Part shown: piece after piece, positions 37,710 through 46,894 of the stretch | Layout of the letters: each line of letters starts with the position of its first letter | Numbering within the stretch: the stretch's first letter is position 1 | Assembly: GCF_018603515.1 (NCBI RefSeq) | Contig: NZ_JACATN010000004.1 | Location: forward strand, 1 to 64,000 | Source of the DNA: Zobellia barbeyronii | GTDB taxonomy: Bacteria > Bacteroidota > Bacteroidia > Flavobacteriales > Flavobacteriaceae | Direction of reading: 5' to 3' | Length of the DNA: 64,000 bases | Program-made: the position numbers and the translations under genes | The notes under the pieces: generated by a model | The model's input: only the letters and a program-made list of their open reading frames with translations | Told to the model about the DNA's origin: nothing | Database searches by the model: none

Positions 37710-40658
37710 ATGAAGAACGCTCTAATACTATCACTCTTATTTTTAAACTGTATATACGTATCGTACGGTCAAGAGACAACCATTACCGGATCGGTAATAG
37801 ATGAAGTCGGTGTCGTGTTGCCTGGCACAGATATTATAATTAAAGGCACAACTAAAGGAACACTAACAGATTTTGATGGTAATTACACTATAGATGCCCC
37901 AGCAGATGCTATTCTTGTAGTATCATCATTAGGCTATGCCACCAAAGAGGTCCCTGTAAACGGTCAGACTTCAATTAAGATAACATTGGTCATGGCCGCG
38001 GAACAACTACTTGAAACTATTGTAGTGGGCTCAAGGAGACAAGGGAGGACAAAATTAGACACTCCTGTTCCTGTTGATGTAATCAACATTGCTGAAGCAG
38101 CTATAAACATGCCACAACAAGACATATCTCAAATGCTAACCGCGGCAGCCCCTTCATTTACTGCATTTACCAGTGGTGGGGGTGATTTATCCTCTTTTGT
38201 TAGTCAACCAAGTCTTAGAGGGCTTGCATCTAGTCAAATGCTTGTTCTTGTAAATGGTAAGCGAAGACACTCTTCAGCTATTTTAGCTGGTAATCAAACG
38301 GGGACTCCTGGTCCCGGTGTGGATATGAGATTTATACCTTCCGTAGGAGTAGACCGAATTGAAATTCTTAGAGATGGTGCTTCTGCCCAATATGGCTCTG
38401 ATGCTATAGCAGGGGTAATTAATATGGTTATGAAAAAGGGAACAGGTGAATTTAAAGGTAGTTTAACTGCCGGTGCATACACTAATAAGCCTGGTTACGA
38501 CGATTCAGAATTGACAGCAGATGAAAGAGCTCTCAACAGATCTTTTGATGGTTGGGATGGTCAAAACTTTCAATTCGATGGTAATTACGGTATTGCATTT
38601 GAGAATGATGGCTACTTTAATGCATCCGTTATGTTAGCACAAGCGGAACGTACAGTGAGACCAAGTGTATTGTCTCTGGAGCGCGCTCCCTTATATGACC
38701 AATCTTATTTAACAAACAACAGAACGCAAACTAATGGGACACCAATTATTACAAACCCTGAACTTATAGCCGCACAAGCCAGCGGAGATGCTGGACTTAT
38801 TAGCTCCCTACAAACAGTACAAGGACTTATGTCTGCAAGAGATATTGAACAAATTGATGTGGCTTCATATTCTGGCTTACCAGCTAAAACGAATATGAGT
38901 TTGGCTTTCAATATGGAAACTCCTTTAACAGAAACATCAGATTTTTATGCTTTTGGAGATATTGGCTATCAATATTCTGATGCATACAGCTGTTTTTACA
39001 GAAGATCCGCACAAGCAGACAGATCCAGTTATGATTTGTACCCAAACGGTTTTAGACCTCAAATTTACAATGACCAATACAACATCTCCCTTGCTACTGG
39101 AATTACAGGTATGATCGGAGATTATGATTTTGATTTAAGTAACACATTTGGCACGAACTGGGCCAAATACGGAATGTTCAATACTTGGAATGCAAGTATT
39201 GGCTCTGGCTCACCAACAGATATGAATCTTGGTACGCATAGCTTTTTACAAAACACTATAAACTTAGATGCCTCTCATTTTTATGAAGATATCCTATCTG
39301 GATTAAACGTTGCGTTTGGTGGAGAATTGAGATTTGAAAATTATATTATTCAAGCGGGTCAGGAAGAAAGCTATACAGCTGGTGATGCCGGTGTTGTTAC
39401 TGCTACAGAAGACAACCAAGCAGTTGTTGGCCCAGATGGTTTTCCTTTGGAAGACCTTTACGGAAGTCCTTACATAGACGAATTTGGAAACCCTTTATCT
39501 CTTGAGTATGCAGGTGTAAGTCAAGAATTGGTAAAGAACTACGCACTAAACTGTCAATGTTTTAGAGGTTATGCTCCTGAAAATGAAGGTAACAACTGGA
39601 GATCAGTTATGGCTGCTTACGTAGATATGGAGCTTGATTTTACTGAAGATTTTCTGTTATCCGGTGCACTTAGAGTAGAAAATTACTCTGATTTTGGAAA
39701 TGTATTGACAGGTAAAATAGCCGGGCGCTATAAAATTGGTGAAAACTTTTCTTTCAGAGGTTCGTTCAGTAGTGGCTTTAGAGCTCCTTCTTTACAAGAA
39801 CTGAACTACTCGCATAGTTACACGTTCTTCGTAGACCTTGTTCCTTTTGATGGCACCCTTTATCCTAATAACAGTTCTGCCTCTCGCGCTTTGGGCATTA
39901 GCGCCTTAACCGAAGAAAGATCAAGAAACTACAGTTTAGGTTTCACGACCAAAATTGGAAAAGTTGACATAACAGTTGACGCCTATAAAATTGACATATT
40001 TGACAGAATTTTTGAAACAGGAGAATTTGATTCAACCGAAGCACCTTCACTAGAACCGATCATTGGAAGCGGGTTAGCTAGCTTTAGAATCAACGGTGGA
40101 GACATAAGTACACAAGGTGTTGAAGCAGTTGTTAACTACAACACTAACTTAGGCGCAGGTAAACTTGGCCTTGTGTTAGCAGGTACTTTCAGAAAAAACA
40201 AATTCGAAGGAGTAAATCTACCTGATTTAGATACCAACTTAACAGATCAACAATTAGAAGAAAACTATGTAAGCCGTTCGCTTATCGGTCAATTTGAAAC
40301 AGGTACGCCAAGTTCAAAAATAATCGGAACACTTAACTATTCAGTTGGTAAATTTTCTGCTATGTTAAGAGGTACACGTTTTGGGTCGGTTCAGACTAGA
40401 GATAACAACTTACGAACATTGGTTCCTGAAGGAACCCTAGGTTATGCTGATCAGTTTTTTACACCTGAATTCACTACAGACATAGGTGTTACCTATAAAT
40501 TTAGCGAAGCCTTAAGTCTTACTATTGGAGGAAATAACATCTTCAATGAATACCCAGAAATCTTAAGATACGAGTTACGTGATTTTAACCTATACTCACA
40601 ATACCAGCAAGGATCTGCAGGGGCTTATTACTTTGGAAGATTAACTATCACCCTGTAA
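37710..40658 (+). CDS. TonB-dependent receptor (SusC/RagA-like N-domain, no SusD)
   Basis: I choose ATG 37710, which gives a signal peptide (MKNALILSLLFLNC ... VSYGQ); the frame begins 30 bases earlier. The 982-residue protein has a carboxypeptidase-regulatory-like domain (about 22-105: TITGSVIDEVGVVLPG, SLGYATKEV). The plug follows (about 115-245: VLVNGKRRHSSA, RIEILRDGASAQYGSDAIAGVINM), then a 22-strand-type barrel with C-terminal YYFGRLTITL. It imports a substrate too large or too scarce for porins, driven by TonB. No SusD-like gene is adjacent. The following genes (lipoprotein, Tat-exported aminotransferase, permease, alanine dehydrogenase) suggest an amino-acid-derived or peptide-like ligand (inference). 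Confidence 0.93.
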   Translation: MKNALILSLLFLNCIYVSYGQETTITGSVIDEVGVVLPGTDIIIKGTTKGTLTDFDGNYTIDAPADAILVVSSLGYATKEVPVNGQTSIKITLVMAAEQLLETIVVGSRRQGRTKLDTPVPVDVINIAEAAINMPQQDISQMLTAAAPSFTAFTSGGGDLSSFVSQPSLRGLASSQMLVLVNGKRRHSSAILAGNQTGTPGPGVDMRFIPSVGVDRIEILRDGASAQYGSDAIAGVINMVMKKGTGEFKGSLTAGAYTNKPGYDDSELTADERALNRSFDGWDGQNFQFDGNYGIAFENDGYFNASVMLAQAERTVRPSVLSLERAPLYDQSYLTNNRTQTNGTPIITNPELIAAQASGDAGLISSLQTVQGLMSARDIEQIDVASYSGLPAKTNMSLAFNMETPLTETSDFYAFGDIGYQYSDAYSCFYRRSAQADRSSYDLYPNGFRPQIYNDQYNISLATGITGMIGDYDFDLSNTFGTNWAKYGMFNTWNASIGSGSPTDMNLGTHSFLQNTINLDASHFYEDILSGLNVAFGGELRFENYIIQAGQEESYTAGDAGVVTATEDNQAVVGPDGFPLEDLYGSPYIDEFGNPLSLEYAGVSQELVKNYALNCQCFRGYAPENEGNNWRSVMAAYVDMELDFTEDFLLSGALRVENYSDFGNVLTGKIAGRYKIGENFSFRGSFSSGFRAPSLQELNYSHSYTFFVDLVPFDGTLYPNNSSASRALGISALTEERSRNYSLGFTTKIGKVDITVDAYKIDIFDRIFETGEFDSTEAPSLEPIIGSGLASFRINGGDISTQGVEAVVNYNTNLGAGKLGLVLAGTFRKNKFEGVNLPDLDTNLTDQQLEENYVSRSLIGQFETGTPSSKIIGTLNYSVGKFSAMLRGTRFGSVQTRDNNLRTLVPEGTLGYADQFFTPEFTTDIGVTYKFSEALSLTIGGNNIFNEYPEILRYELRDFNLYSQYQQGSAGAYYFGRLTITL

Positions 40659-40688
40659 TAATTTCAACTAACAATTAAGAAGAAGATT

Positions 40689-41186
40689 ATGAAAACATAT
40701 AAAACTATTATCTTAATTTTTACCGTAGCTCTGGGTCTTTTATCCTGTGAGCAAGAGAGACTAGAACCCGTACTTACTACAGCAGAAGGTGGCGGTACTT
40801 TAAGCACCTATCTAGCATACACGATTGAATCAACTGATCCGTCAGGCTCTAATGTTTATGGCAGGGTAGTTTTCTACAAAACAACTTTAAACCAAACTTT
40901 AGTTCAGGTTTCCCTGAATAATACAGTAGAGGATTTAATGCACCCTGCACTTATTCTAGATGGCGCTATTGGAACAGAAACCACTACTGTAACAACTTTA
41001 GATACTGTAGACGGATCTACTGGTGAATTTGCATCAAGTAAGTTTTTCGTGATTACCGATGAGACTTATTATGACGCTATCGAGACCATGGATACTCACA
41101 TAAACATTTACCTAAGCGCTACCGACGACACTATTGTAGCATCTAGTGATTTAGGTTTGAACGCAGAACCAGTAGAATCAAATTAA
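40689..41186 (+). CDS. Small lipoprotein of the amino-acid locus
   Basis: I recognise no family for this 165-residue protein. It has a lipoprotein signal with lipobox LLSC (Cys 20). The mature part is Thr/Ser/Gly-rich and predicted mostly beta, with RVVFYKTTLNQTLVQVSLNN and a segment resembling allele-type beta repeats but no cysteines after the lipobox. It lies 30 bases after the TonB receptor and 33 before the aminotransferase, so it is in the same operon. It could be a surface or periplasmic substrate-binding partner of the receptor in place of SusD (inference). Confidence 0.8.
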   Translation: MKTYKTIILIFTVALGLLSCEQERLEPVLTTAEGGGTLSTYLAYTIESTDPSGSNVYGRVVFYKTTLNQTLVQVSLNNTVEDLMHPALILDGAIGTETTTVTTLDTVDGSTGEFASSKFFVITDETYYDAIETMDTHINIYLSATDDTIVASSDLGLNAEPVESN

Positions 41187-41219
41187 ACTTAAACTTTTTA
41201 ACTTAAAACACATATTATT

Positions 41220-42407
41220 ATGAAAACATTAGACAGAAGAGCATGGTTGAAACGAGGAGCACTTACAGCAGCTGGAGCAATAGCTGCACCGTATTTAAGT
41301 TATGGGGCATTTGGTAACGAGCCAGTGATCATAGATGCTCAAGGCAATCTTCCATATACTCCTTTTTTTAAAGAGTATTTGCCTTATGAAGTAGACAAAC
41401 CTGTTGAACTTCTTGCAAAATTAAATGCTAATGAGAACCCTTATGGACCATCACCTATGGCTGTTGATGCTTTTCAAAAATATGCGCCAAAAGGTAATCG
41501 TTATGGATGGAAAGAAATGTTCGAATTGGTCGATAAAATTGCTGAACTAGAAGGTGTTAAAACTGAAACTATTATGATGGGGCCTGGTTCTTCTGACCTT
41601 TTAGAGAAAACTGCGATGGTATTTTTCCAAAATGGAGGAAATATTGTTTCTGCGGACCCTGCATACATGTCATTGATAAAAGTAGCCGAAGCTACAGGAG
41701 CAACATGGAAGCCTATCAAACTAAAAGAGGATTGGTCTCATGATTTACCTGCTATGGAAGCGGCAATCGATGCTGACACAAAACTGGTATACATCTGTAA
41801 CCCGAACAACCCAACGGGAAGTATGACAGACCATGAAGAACTTGTTGATTTTTGCTCTAGGGTTTCTGAAAAAGTTCCAATTTTTGTAGATGAAGCCTAT
41901 TTAGGATTTTTAGATGATGCTGCCAAAAAAAGTATGGTATCTCTAATAAACGAAGGTAAAAATGTAATGATTGCACGTACTTTCTCTAAAATTCAAGGTA
42001 TGGCCGGTTTACGTGTAGGTTATATGGTTGCTCAACCAGAAACATTGGCTATCATTCAAAAGGTAACAAGAGGTGGCATGGGTATTTCATTACCATCGAT
42101 TCATGCTGCAATGGCAAGTATGGATGATGTTGAATTTTCAAACAAAACAAGAAAATTGAATTCTGAATGTAGAGAGTATGTTTATTCTGTATTAGATGGC
42201 ATGGGTTATAGCTATGTACCGTCGTCTACAAGCTTTATAATCTTTCCGATTGAAATGGACGGAAAAGCATTCTTAGAAAAAATGACCGCAGAAGGTGTTG
42301 GTGTTCGTGCTTTCAACATTATGGACAAAAACTGGTGTCGTGTTAGTATGGGTACTATGGAAGAAATGAAACTTTTTGGTGCTGCCTTACAAAAAGTACT
42401 GGCTTAA
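41220..42407 (+). CDS. Tat-exported PLP-dependent aminotransferase (HisC-like)
   Basis: This 395-residue protein has a fold-type I aminotransferase core. It shows NENPYGPSP, the NPNNPTG motif (194-200), FVDEAY (Asp 224, Tyr 227), and the PLP lysine Lys 257 in TFSKIQGMAGLRVGY with Arg 265. The C-terminal NWCRVSMGT has the substrate-carboxylate arginine. These make it a histidinol-phosphate-aminotransferase-like enzyme. It begins MKTLDRRAWLKRGALTAAG, a twin-arginine signal (RRxWLK plus hydrophobic stretch and AxA-like site). It is thus probably exported folded with PLP to the periplasm. There are no histidine-biosynthesis genes nearby. It probably transaminates an imported amino acid; the true substrate is unknown. 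Confidence 0.9.
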   Translation: MKTLDRRAWLKRGALTAAGAIAAPYLSYGAFGNEPVIIDAQGNLPYTPFFKEYLPYEVDKPVELLAKLNANENPYGPSPMAVDAFQKYAPKGNRYGWKEMFELVDKIAELEGVKTETIMMGPGSSDLLEKTAMVFFQNGGNIVSADPAYMSLIKVAEATGATWKPIKLKEDWSHDLPAMEAAIDADTKLVYICNPNNPTGSMTDHEELVDFCSRVSEKVPIFVDEAYLGFLDDAAKKSMVSLINEGKNVMIARTFSKIQGMAGLRVGYMVAQPETLAIIQKVTRGGMGISLPSIHAAMASMDDVEFSNKTRKLNSECREYVYSVLDGMGYSYVPSSTSFIIFPIEMDGKAFLEKMTAEGVGVRAFNIMDKNWCRVSMGTMEEMKLFGAALQKVLA

Positions 42408-42535
42408 AATTATGCAATGCCCCCAGAGAGTCGGTTTTTCTAGTCAATTGCCTTGATATTTTAGACGCTGGCTCTCAACGGGTTATTCAACCCTTTTTAC
42501 CTACTCATATCAATAACTCTTAAACTAATCTCCCT

Positions 42536-43681
42536 ATGAATTTCGCCCTTCAAAATACGCTAGAACTATTACTCATTATTGGTCTAGGGTTACTATTACA
42601 GAAAAAAGTAGCGAAGCAAGACCTTAAAGGTGTAAAAGTTATTATTCTAAGTGTTGCCTTACCAGCCGTAATTTTCGTTGCGCTTTTAAAAATAAAATTA
42701 GATAGTTCTTTATTGATATTCCCCTTGCTTGCTCTAGCATTTAACCTAGTTATGCTACTAGCATCAAAATATCTTCTGAACACAACCTTATCTAAAGAAG
42801 AAAACTCAAAAAAACGAACTATAATGATGCTGATGCCTTCTTTGGCACCAGGTCTATCATGCTTCCCTTTCATTGCCATTTATTTAGGCGATGATTCTGT
42901 AGCACTAGCTGCTCTTGCTGATGTTGGAAATAAAATTTTTGTTCTTATACTGCTTTATATGGTTGCCATGCATTGGTATCAAAAAAGAGCTATAAAAGAT
43001 TTACAAACCTCAACCTCTAACAAACTAAAGGGATTAGGTTTAGCGCTCATAAAAGAACCTATTAATTTGGTTATAATTGTTGGTCTCTTACTTCTATCCT
43101 TTGGGTTCAATTTAGAATCTTTACCATCGTTCGTACAAAATACTGCATTACATATTAAAGTAATAATGACCCCTCTTATCCTATTGTTCATAGGCATGGC
43201 GGTACGTATAAAATCTGGAGAATTTGGATTGATTCTCTCTCTTTTAACAAGAAGAGCAGGAATTACATTCTGTATATCCGCTGTTTTCATTTTATTATTT
43301 CCGGCCCTGTCGGCACCATTGGTACTTTTACTAATAGTATTCCCACAAAGCTCATGTAGTTTTTGGCCATTTGCCCATATGAGCGCCATTAGCTCTATGG
43401 AAGAAAATGACAAGCAGGACAAACCAACCTTTGACATCAACTTTGCTGTAAATATTTTAGCATTGTCTTTACCGTTTTCAACCATGTTAGCTATTGGTAT
43501 ATTCTCTTTTAGTGATTTCTTTATCAATCCTACAATTTTACTCTTAATAGGCTTTGGTATGGTTACCCTTTCCTTTATCCCATATATAATTGAGAAAGTA
43601 AAGAAAAATAAAGAAGCAGAATTGTCTGGTCAGTTCAACACTTACGTAGGAATTGATTCACAAACTTCAGAGGAAAGCTAG
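42536..43681 (+). CDS. AEC (auxin efflux carrier)-type permease
   Basis: This 381-residue inner-membrane protein has about ten hydrophobic segments in two halves and a central hydrophilic loop (about 150-170). It shows the AEC-like pattern LxxGLLLQKK near the start, LPAVIFVALL in helix 2, APGLSCFPFIAIYLG and, in the second half, VFPQSSCSFWPFAHM. Members of this family move carboxylates such as malate or malonate, or auxins. In this operon it may carry a 2-oxo acid or amino acid (inference). A 128-base gap separates it from the aminotransferase. Family assignment is likely but not certain. Confidence 0.75.
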   Translation: MNFALQNTLELLLIIGLGLLLQKKVAKQDLKGVKVIILSVALPAVIFVALLKIKLDSSLLIFPLLALAFNLVMLLASKYLLNTTLSKEENSKKRTIMMLMPSLAPGLSCFPFIAIYLGDDSVALAALADVGNKIFVLILLYMVAMHWYQKRAIKDLQTSTSNKLKGLGLALIKEPINLVIIVGLLLLSFGFNLESLPSFVQNTALHIKVIMTPLILLFIGMAVRIKSGEFGLILSLLTRRAGITFCISAVFILLFPALSAPLVLLLIVFPQSSCSFWPFAHMSAISSMEENDKQDKPTFDINFAVNILALSLPFSTMLAIGIFSFSDFFINPTILLLIGFGMVTLSFIPYIIEKVKKNKEAELSGQFNTYVGIDSQTSEES

Positions 43682-43724
43682 TTTAAAAAAATAACTTCCT
43701 TAAATTTATCAAAAAAAACAAAAC

Positions 43725-44804
43725 ATGACTATTGGTATCCCCAAAGAAGTTAAGAACAACGAAAATCGCGTAGGTATGACTCCTGCCGGTGTATTTGAAC
43801 TAACCAAAAACGGCCATATCGTTTATGTGCAATCCGGTGCAGGAGATGGCAGTGGTTTTTTTGATCATGATTACAAAAAAGCGGGTGCTCTTATTTTAGA
43901 CACCATAGGACAAGTTTACGGTATTAGCGAAATGATTGTGAAGGTCAAGGAGCCTATGGCTGAAGAGTATGACCTGGTACAGCCCGATCAAATTATTTTC
44001 ACGTACTTTCATTTTGCATCTAGCGAACCGTTAACAAAGGCAATGATAGAGAGTAAATCTATATGTATTGCTTACGAAACCGTGGAAGATGAAGATGGTA
44101 CGTTACCTCTTTTAACACCAATGTCCGAAGTTGCAGGAAGAATGGCAATTCAGCAAGGTGCGAAATATCTAGAAAAACCTGCAAAAGGTAGAGGCGTTCT
44201 ATTAGGTGGTGTACCTGGTGTTGCTCCTGGCAAAGTTCTTATTTTAGGTGCTGGAGTAGTTGGTGTACAGGCGGCAAAAATGGCTGCTGGCCTTGGTGCT
44301 CAGGTTACTGTTTTAGATATTAATATGAAACGTCTGAGATATATAAACGATGTTATGCCTCCTCATGTAATAACCGAGTTTTCTAACGAATTCAATATCC
44401 GCAAGTACATAAAAACACATGACCTTATTATTGGTGGTGTTCTTTTAAAAGGAGCTAAAGCACCTAATCTTATTACTAGGGATATGCTTAAAGAAATGCG
44501 ACCAGGAACTGTTATTGTAGATGTTGCCGTAGACCAAGGTGGTTGCGTAGAAACTACGAGACCTACCACTCATGAAGATCCTACTTATATTATTGATGAT
44601 GTTGTACATTACTCTGTAGCAAATATGCCTGGAGCGGTGCCTTACACATCTACCGTAGCACTTACCAACGTTACGCTACCGTACGTATTAAAGTTAGCGA
44701 ATTTAGGATGGGCAACTGCCACTGATAAAGACCCAGCACTTAAGAAGGGACTAAACATTATTAATGGAGAAGTGGTTTATGACGGAATAATGGAAGCTTT
44801 CTAA
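43725..44804 (+). CDS. ald: Alanine dehydrogenase
   Basis: This 359-residue cytoplasmic enzyme oxidatively deaminates L-alanine to pyruvate and ammonium with NAD+. The family motifs are GIPKEVKNNENRVGMTP, FTYFHFASS, CIAYETVE, PLLTPMSEVAGRMA, the Rossmann glycine loop LILGAGVVG, VLDINMKRLRY, VDVAVDQGGCVETTRPTTH and NMPGAVPYTSTVAL. The length is usual to slightly short. It is last in the Lrp-controlled locus and is closed by a strong terminator. This fits a catabolic role in regenerating pyruvate from alanine. Confidence 0.96.
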   Translation: MTIGIPKEVKNNENRVGMTPAGVFELTKNGHIVYVQSGAGDGSGFFDHDYKKAGALILDTIGQVYGISEMIVKVKEPMAEEYDLVQPDQIIFTYFHFASSEPLTKAMIESKSICIAYETVEDEDGTLPLLTPMSEVAGRMAIQQGAKYLEKPAKGRGVLLGGVPGVAPGKVLILGAGVVGVQAAKMAAGLGAQVTVLDINMKRLRYINDVMPPHVITEFSNEFNIRKYIKTHDLIIGGVLLKGAKAPNLITRDMLKEMRPGTVIVDVAVDQGGCVETTRPTTHEDPTYIIDDVVHYSVANMPGAVPYTSTVALTNVTLPYVLKLANLGWATATDKDPALKKGLNIINGEVVYDGIMEAF

Positions 44805-44836
44805 AAAAGTTATTTCCTGAATACAACATAATTTAA

Positions 44837-44869
44837 AAAAAAACGGTCTCCTATAAAGAGACCGTTTTT
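44837..44869. terminator. Bidirectional terminator after ald
   Basis: ACGGTCTC and GAGACCGT pair around CTATAAA, flanked by an A-run before and TTTTT after. The hairpin ends both ald and the convergent small periplasmic-protein gene. Confidence 0.9.
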
Positions 44870-44893
44870 CAATTATAAAATGAGAAGCTTTTC

Positions 44894-45238
44894 TTATCGT
44901 TTCGCAACTTCGATTGGAATACGATATACAATACCTTTTTGGAAAGTACCCTTGGATAATTTTTCGTAATCAATAGCTCCTTTCAAATAGGTTCTTAGTG
45001 CTTCGTTATCTGTTTCTATAGAAAGAATTTTTAAATAATTTCCTTCATCAACAGCAACTCTAACTTCTGCTTTTGAGCCTCTAATTTCATTTGGAATTAC
45101 GTTTTCACTTAACATCTCATAAATTTGAGAAGTAAGTAGTTGTACCGCCTTTGGCTGGTGTGATTCTGGAGTGCCGGCAAATGCATAGCCTATGTTCAAC
45201 GCCATCATCACCATAAGTGCATAAACTGATTTTTTCAT
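44894..45238 (-). CDS. Small periplasmic protein, TonB-C-like fold, copy 2
   Basis: This 114-residue protein has a signal peptide (MKKSVYALMVMMALNIGYAFA). The mature part aligns with the protein at 36216-36551: LSEN, AEVRVAVDEGNYLKILSIETDNEAL, a helix and GIVYRIPIEV. The strand-helix-strand pattern and the conserved DNE and G-x-x-Y-x-x-P positions define a small family. It is convergent with ald and shares its terminator. The function is unknown. Confidence 0.8.
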   Translation of the reverse strand: MKKSVYALMVMMALNIGYAFAGTPESHQPKAVQLLTSQIYEMLSENVIPNEIRGSKAEVRVAVDEGNYLKILSIETDNEALRTYLKGAIDYEKLSKGTFQKGIVYRIPIEVAKR

Positions 45239-45452
45239 GATATCTTGTTTTGTTTTGCTAATTCAGATAACTAATTCATATTAAAGATAACACAATCTAA
45301 AGCCTGCATATTATTAATTTAATAAATTTTAACACTATAAAACAGTAATGTCATAAAATAGATATAAAAACTAACGAAACCTCAGCTTTTTACCTCACAG
45401 CCTTACTATGAAAGGAGGGACTGGATAAAAAAAACTCCTTATTTGGAACAAA

Positions 45453-45486
45453 AAAGAGGGATAAACCATGTGGTTCATCCCTCTTT
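45453..45486. terminator. Long hairpin terminator after sucC
   Basis: AAAGAGGGAT (45453-45462) pairs with ATCCCTCTTT (45477-45486), with an inner AACCA/TGGTT stem. It lies 25 bases past the sucC stop on the minus strand, followed by T-rich sequence. Confidence 0.88.
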
Positions 45487-45510
45487 AAAATTTATAAAAA
45501 GTATAAGAGT

Positions 45511-46704
45511 CTAGCTCAATACTTCTTTTACGATATCAGCAGCTTCTTGAAACTGAACTGCAGAATGTACTGCTAAACCAGAATTGTCAATGATTTCTTT
45601 TGCAATTTCTGCGTTAGTACCTTGCAATCTAACAATGATAGGAACTTTAATAGCGTCTCCCATATTCTTGTAAGCTTCTACAATACCATTTGCAACACGG
45701 TCACAACGTACGATTCCACCAAAAATATTAACCAAAATTGCTTTAACACCTTCATCCTTTAGAATGATACGGAAAGCTTCTTCTACTCTTTTAGCATCAG
45801 CTGTACCACCAACATCTAAAAAGTTAGCTGGCTCACCACCTGCCATTTTGATTAAATCCATTGTGGCCATTGCCAATCCGGCTCCGTTTACCATACAGCC
45901 AACATTTCCATCTAAATCAACATAATTTAGACCTAATGCCCCAGCTTCAACTTCAATTGCATTCTCTTCACGTAAATCACGCATTTCTGCATATTGCTTT
46001 CTACGGTAAAGTGCATTATCATCAATAGACACCTTAGCATCTACTGCCATAATCTTATCATCTGATGTTTTCAACACAGGGTTGATTTCAAACATACTAG
46101 AATCACTTTCTACATACGCTTTATACAAGGCTGTAACGAATTTTGTCATTTCCTTGAATGCAGTACCAGAAAGACCTAAATTAAAGGCTATTTTTCTAGC
46201 TTGAAATCCTAAAAGACCTGTAGATGGATCAATCTCTTCAGTGAAAATAAGTTCAGGAGTGCTTTCCGCAACCTCCTCAATATCCATTCCACCTTCTGTA
46301 GAATACATAATCATATTTCTACCTGTACCTCTGTTTAATACAACAGACATGTAAAACTCTTTAGTTTCACTATCGCCTGGGTAGTATACATCTTCGGCAA
46401 CTAAAACTTGGTGTACTTTTTTACCCGCAGCAGATGTCTGTGGAGTAATTAAGTTCATCCCTATGATGTTTCCTGCAATTTCTTCTACTTCTTTAAGGTT
46501 TTTGGCCAATTTTACGCCTCCACCTTTACCTCGACCACCTGCATGCACCTGGGCCTTTATAACGTGCCAACCGGTTCCGGTCTCTGCCGTTAACTGTTTT
46601 GCAGCCTCAACCGCTTCCTTTGGATTATGGGCCACGATACCGCGCTGAATGCGCACACCGAAACTGGCTAAAATCTCTTTTCCTTGGTACTCGTGAAGAT
46701 TCAT
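45511..46704 (-). CDS. sucC: Succinyl-CoA ligase, ADP-forming, beta subunit
   Basis: This 397-residue subunit forms the nucleotide- and succinate-binding half of the TCA-cycle enzyme. Motifs are MNLHEYQGKEIL, the ATP-grasp region VHAGGRGKGGGVKLAK, EINPVLKT, LDGNVGCMVNGAGLAMATMD, FLDVGGTA and NIFGGIVRCDRVANGI. The length is as expected. The alpha-subunit gene (sucD) is not adjacent, as in many Bacteroidota. A -7 box lies 28-35 bases upstream of the start. Confidence 0.97.
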   Translation of the reverse strand: MNLHEYQGKEILASFGVRIQRGIVAHNPKEAVEAAKQLTAETGTGWHVIKAQVHAGGRGKGGGVKLAKNLKEVEEIAGNIIGMNLITPQTSAAGKKVHQVLVAEDVYYPGDSETKEFYMSVVLNRGTGRNMIMYSTEGGMDIEEVAESTPELIFTEEIDPSTGLLGFQARKIAFNLGLSGTAFKEMTKFVTALYKAYVESDSSMFEINPVLKTSDDKIMAVDAKVSIDDNALYRRKQYAEMRDLREENAIEVEAGALGLNYVDLDGNVGCMVNGAGLAMATMDLIKMAGGEPANFLDVGGTADAKRVEEAFRIILKDEGVKAILVNIFGGIVRCDRVANGIVEAYKNMGDAIKVPIIVRLQGTNAEIAKEIIDNSGLAVHSAVQFQEAADIVKEVLS

Positions 46705-46731
46705 ATATTAAGGTATATTTAGATTCAGAAG

Positions 46732-46739
46732 CAAAAATA
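46732..46739 (-). promoter_or_regulatory. -7 box of sucC
   Basis: On the minus strand this is TATTTTTG, an exact TAnnTTTG, 28 bases before the sucC start. No -33 TTTG is seen at the usual spacing. Confidence 0.5.
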
Positions 46740-46894
46740 GCAAACGCAAAGGATTTAGACTAATGAAATATGGAGTTAGTTGCAAGCAGAGAAAATCTTA
46801 TTTCAGAAATACTTGACTGTAACCAATGTAAAATAATCAAAAACACCATTATAATTAACCTAACACATAGGGTTCTAACCCATATGATAGAGCT

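Noticed and set aside
41220-42407. Assignment as biosynthetic hisC
   Set aside because: Tat-type signal, absence of other his genes and the operon with receptor, permease and ald argue against a histidine-pathway role.
42979-43527. 182-residue minus-strand frame opposite the permease
   Set aside because: It lies wholly inside a better-supported membrane-protein gene, and its composition is that of a reverse-complement shadow.
45239-45452. Possible small gene between the periplasmic protein and sucC terminator
   Set aside because: Only very short frames without conserved features are present; treated as intergenic.
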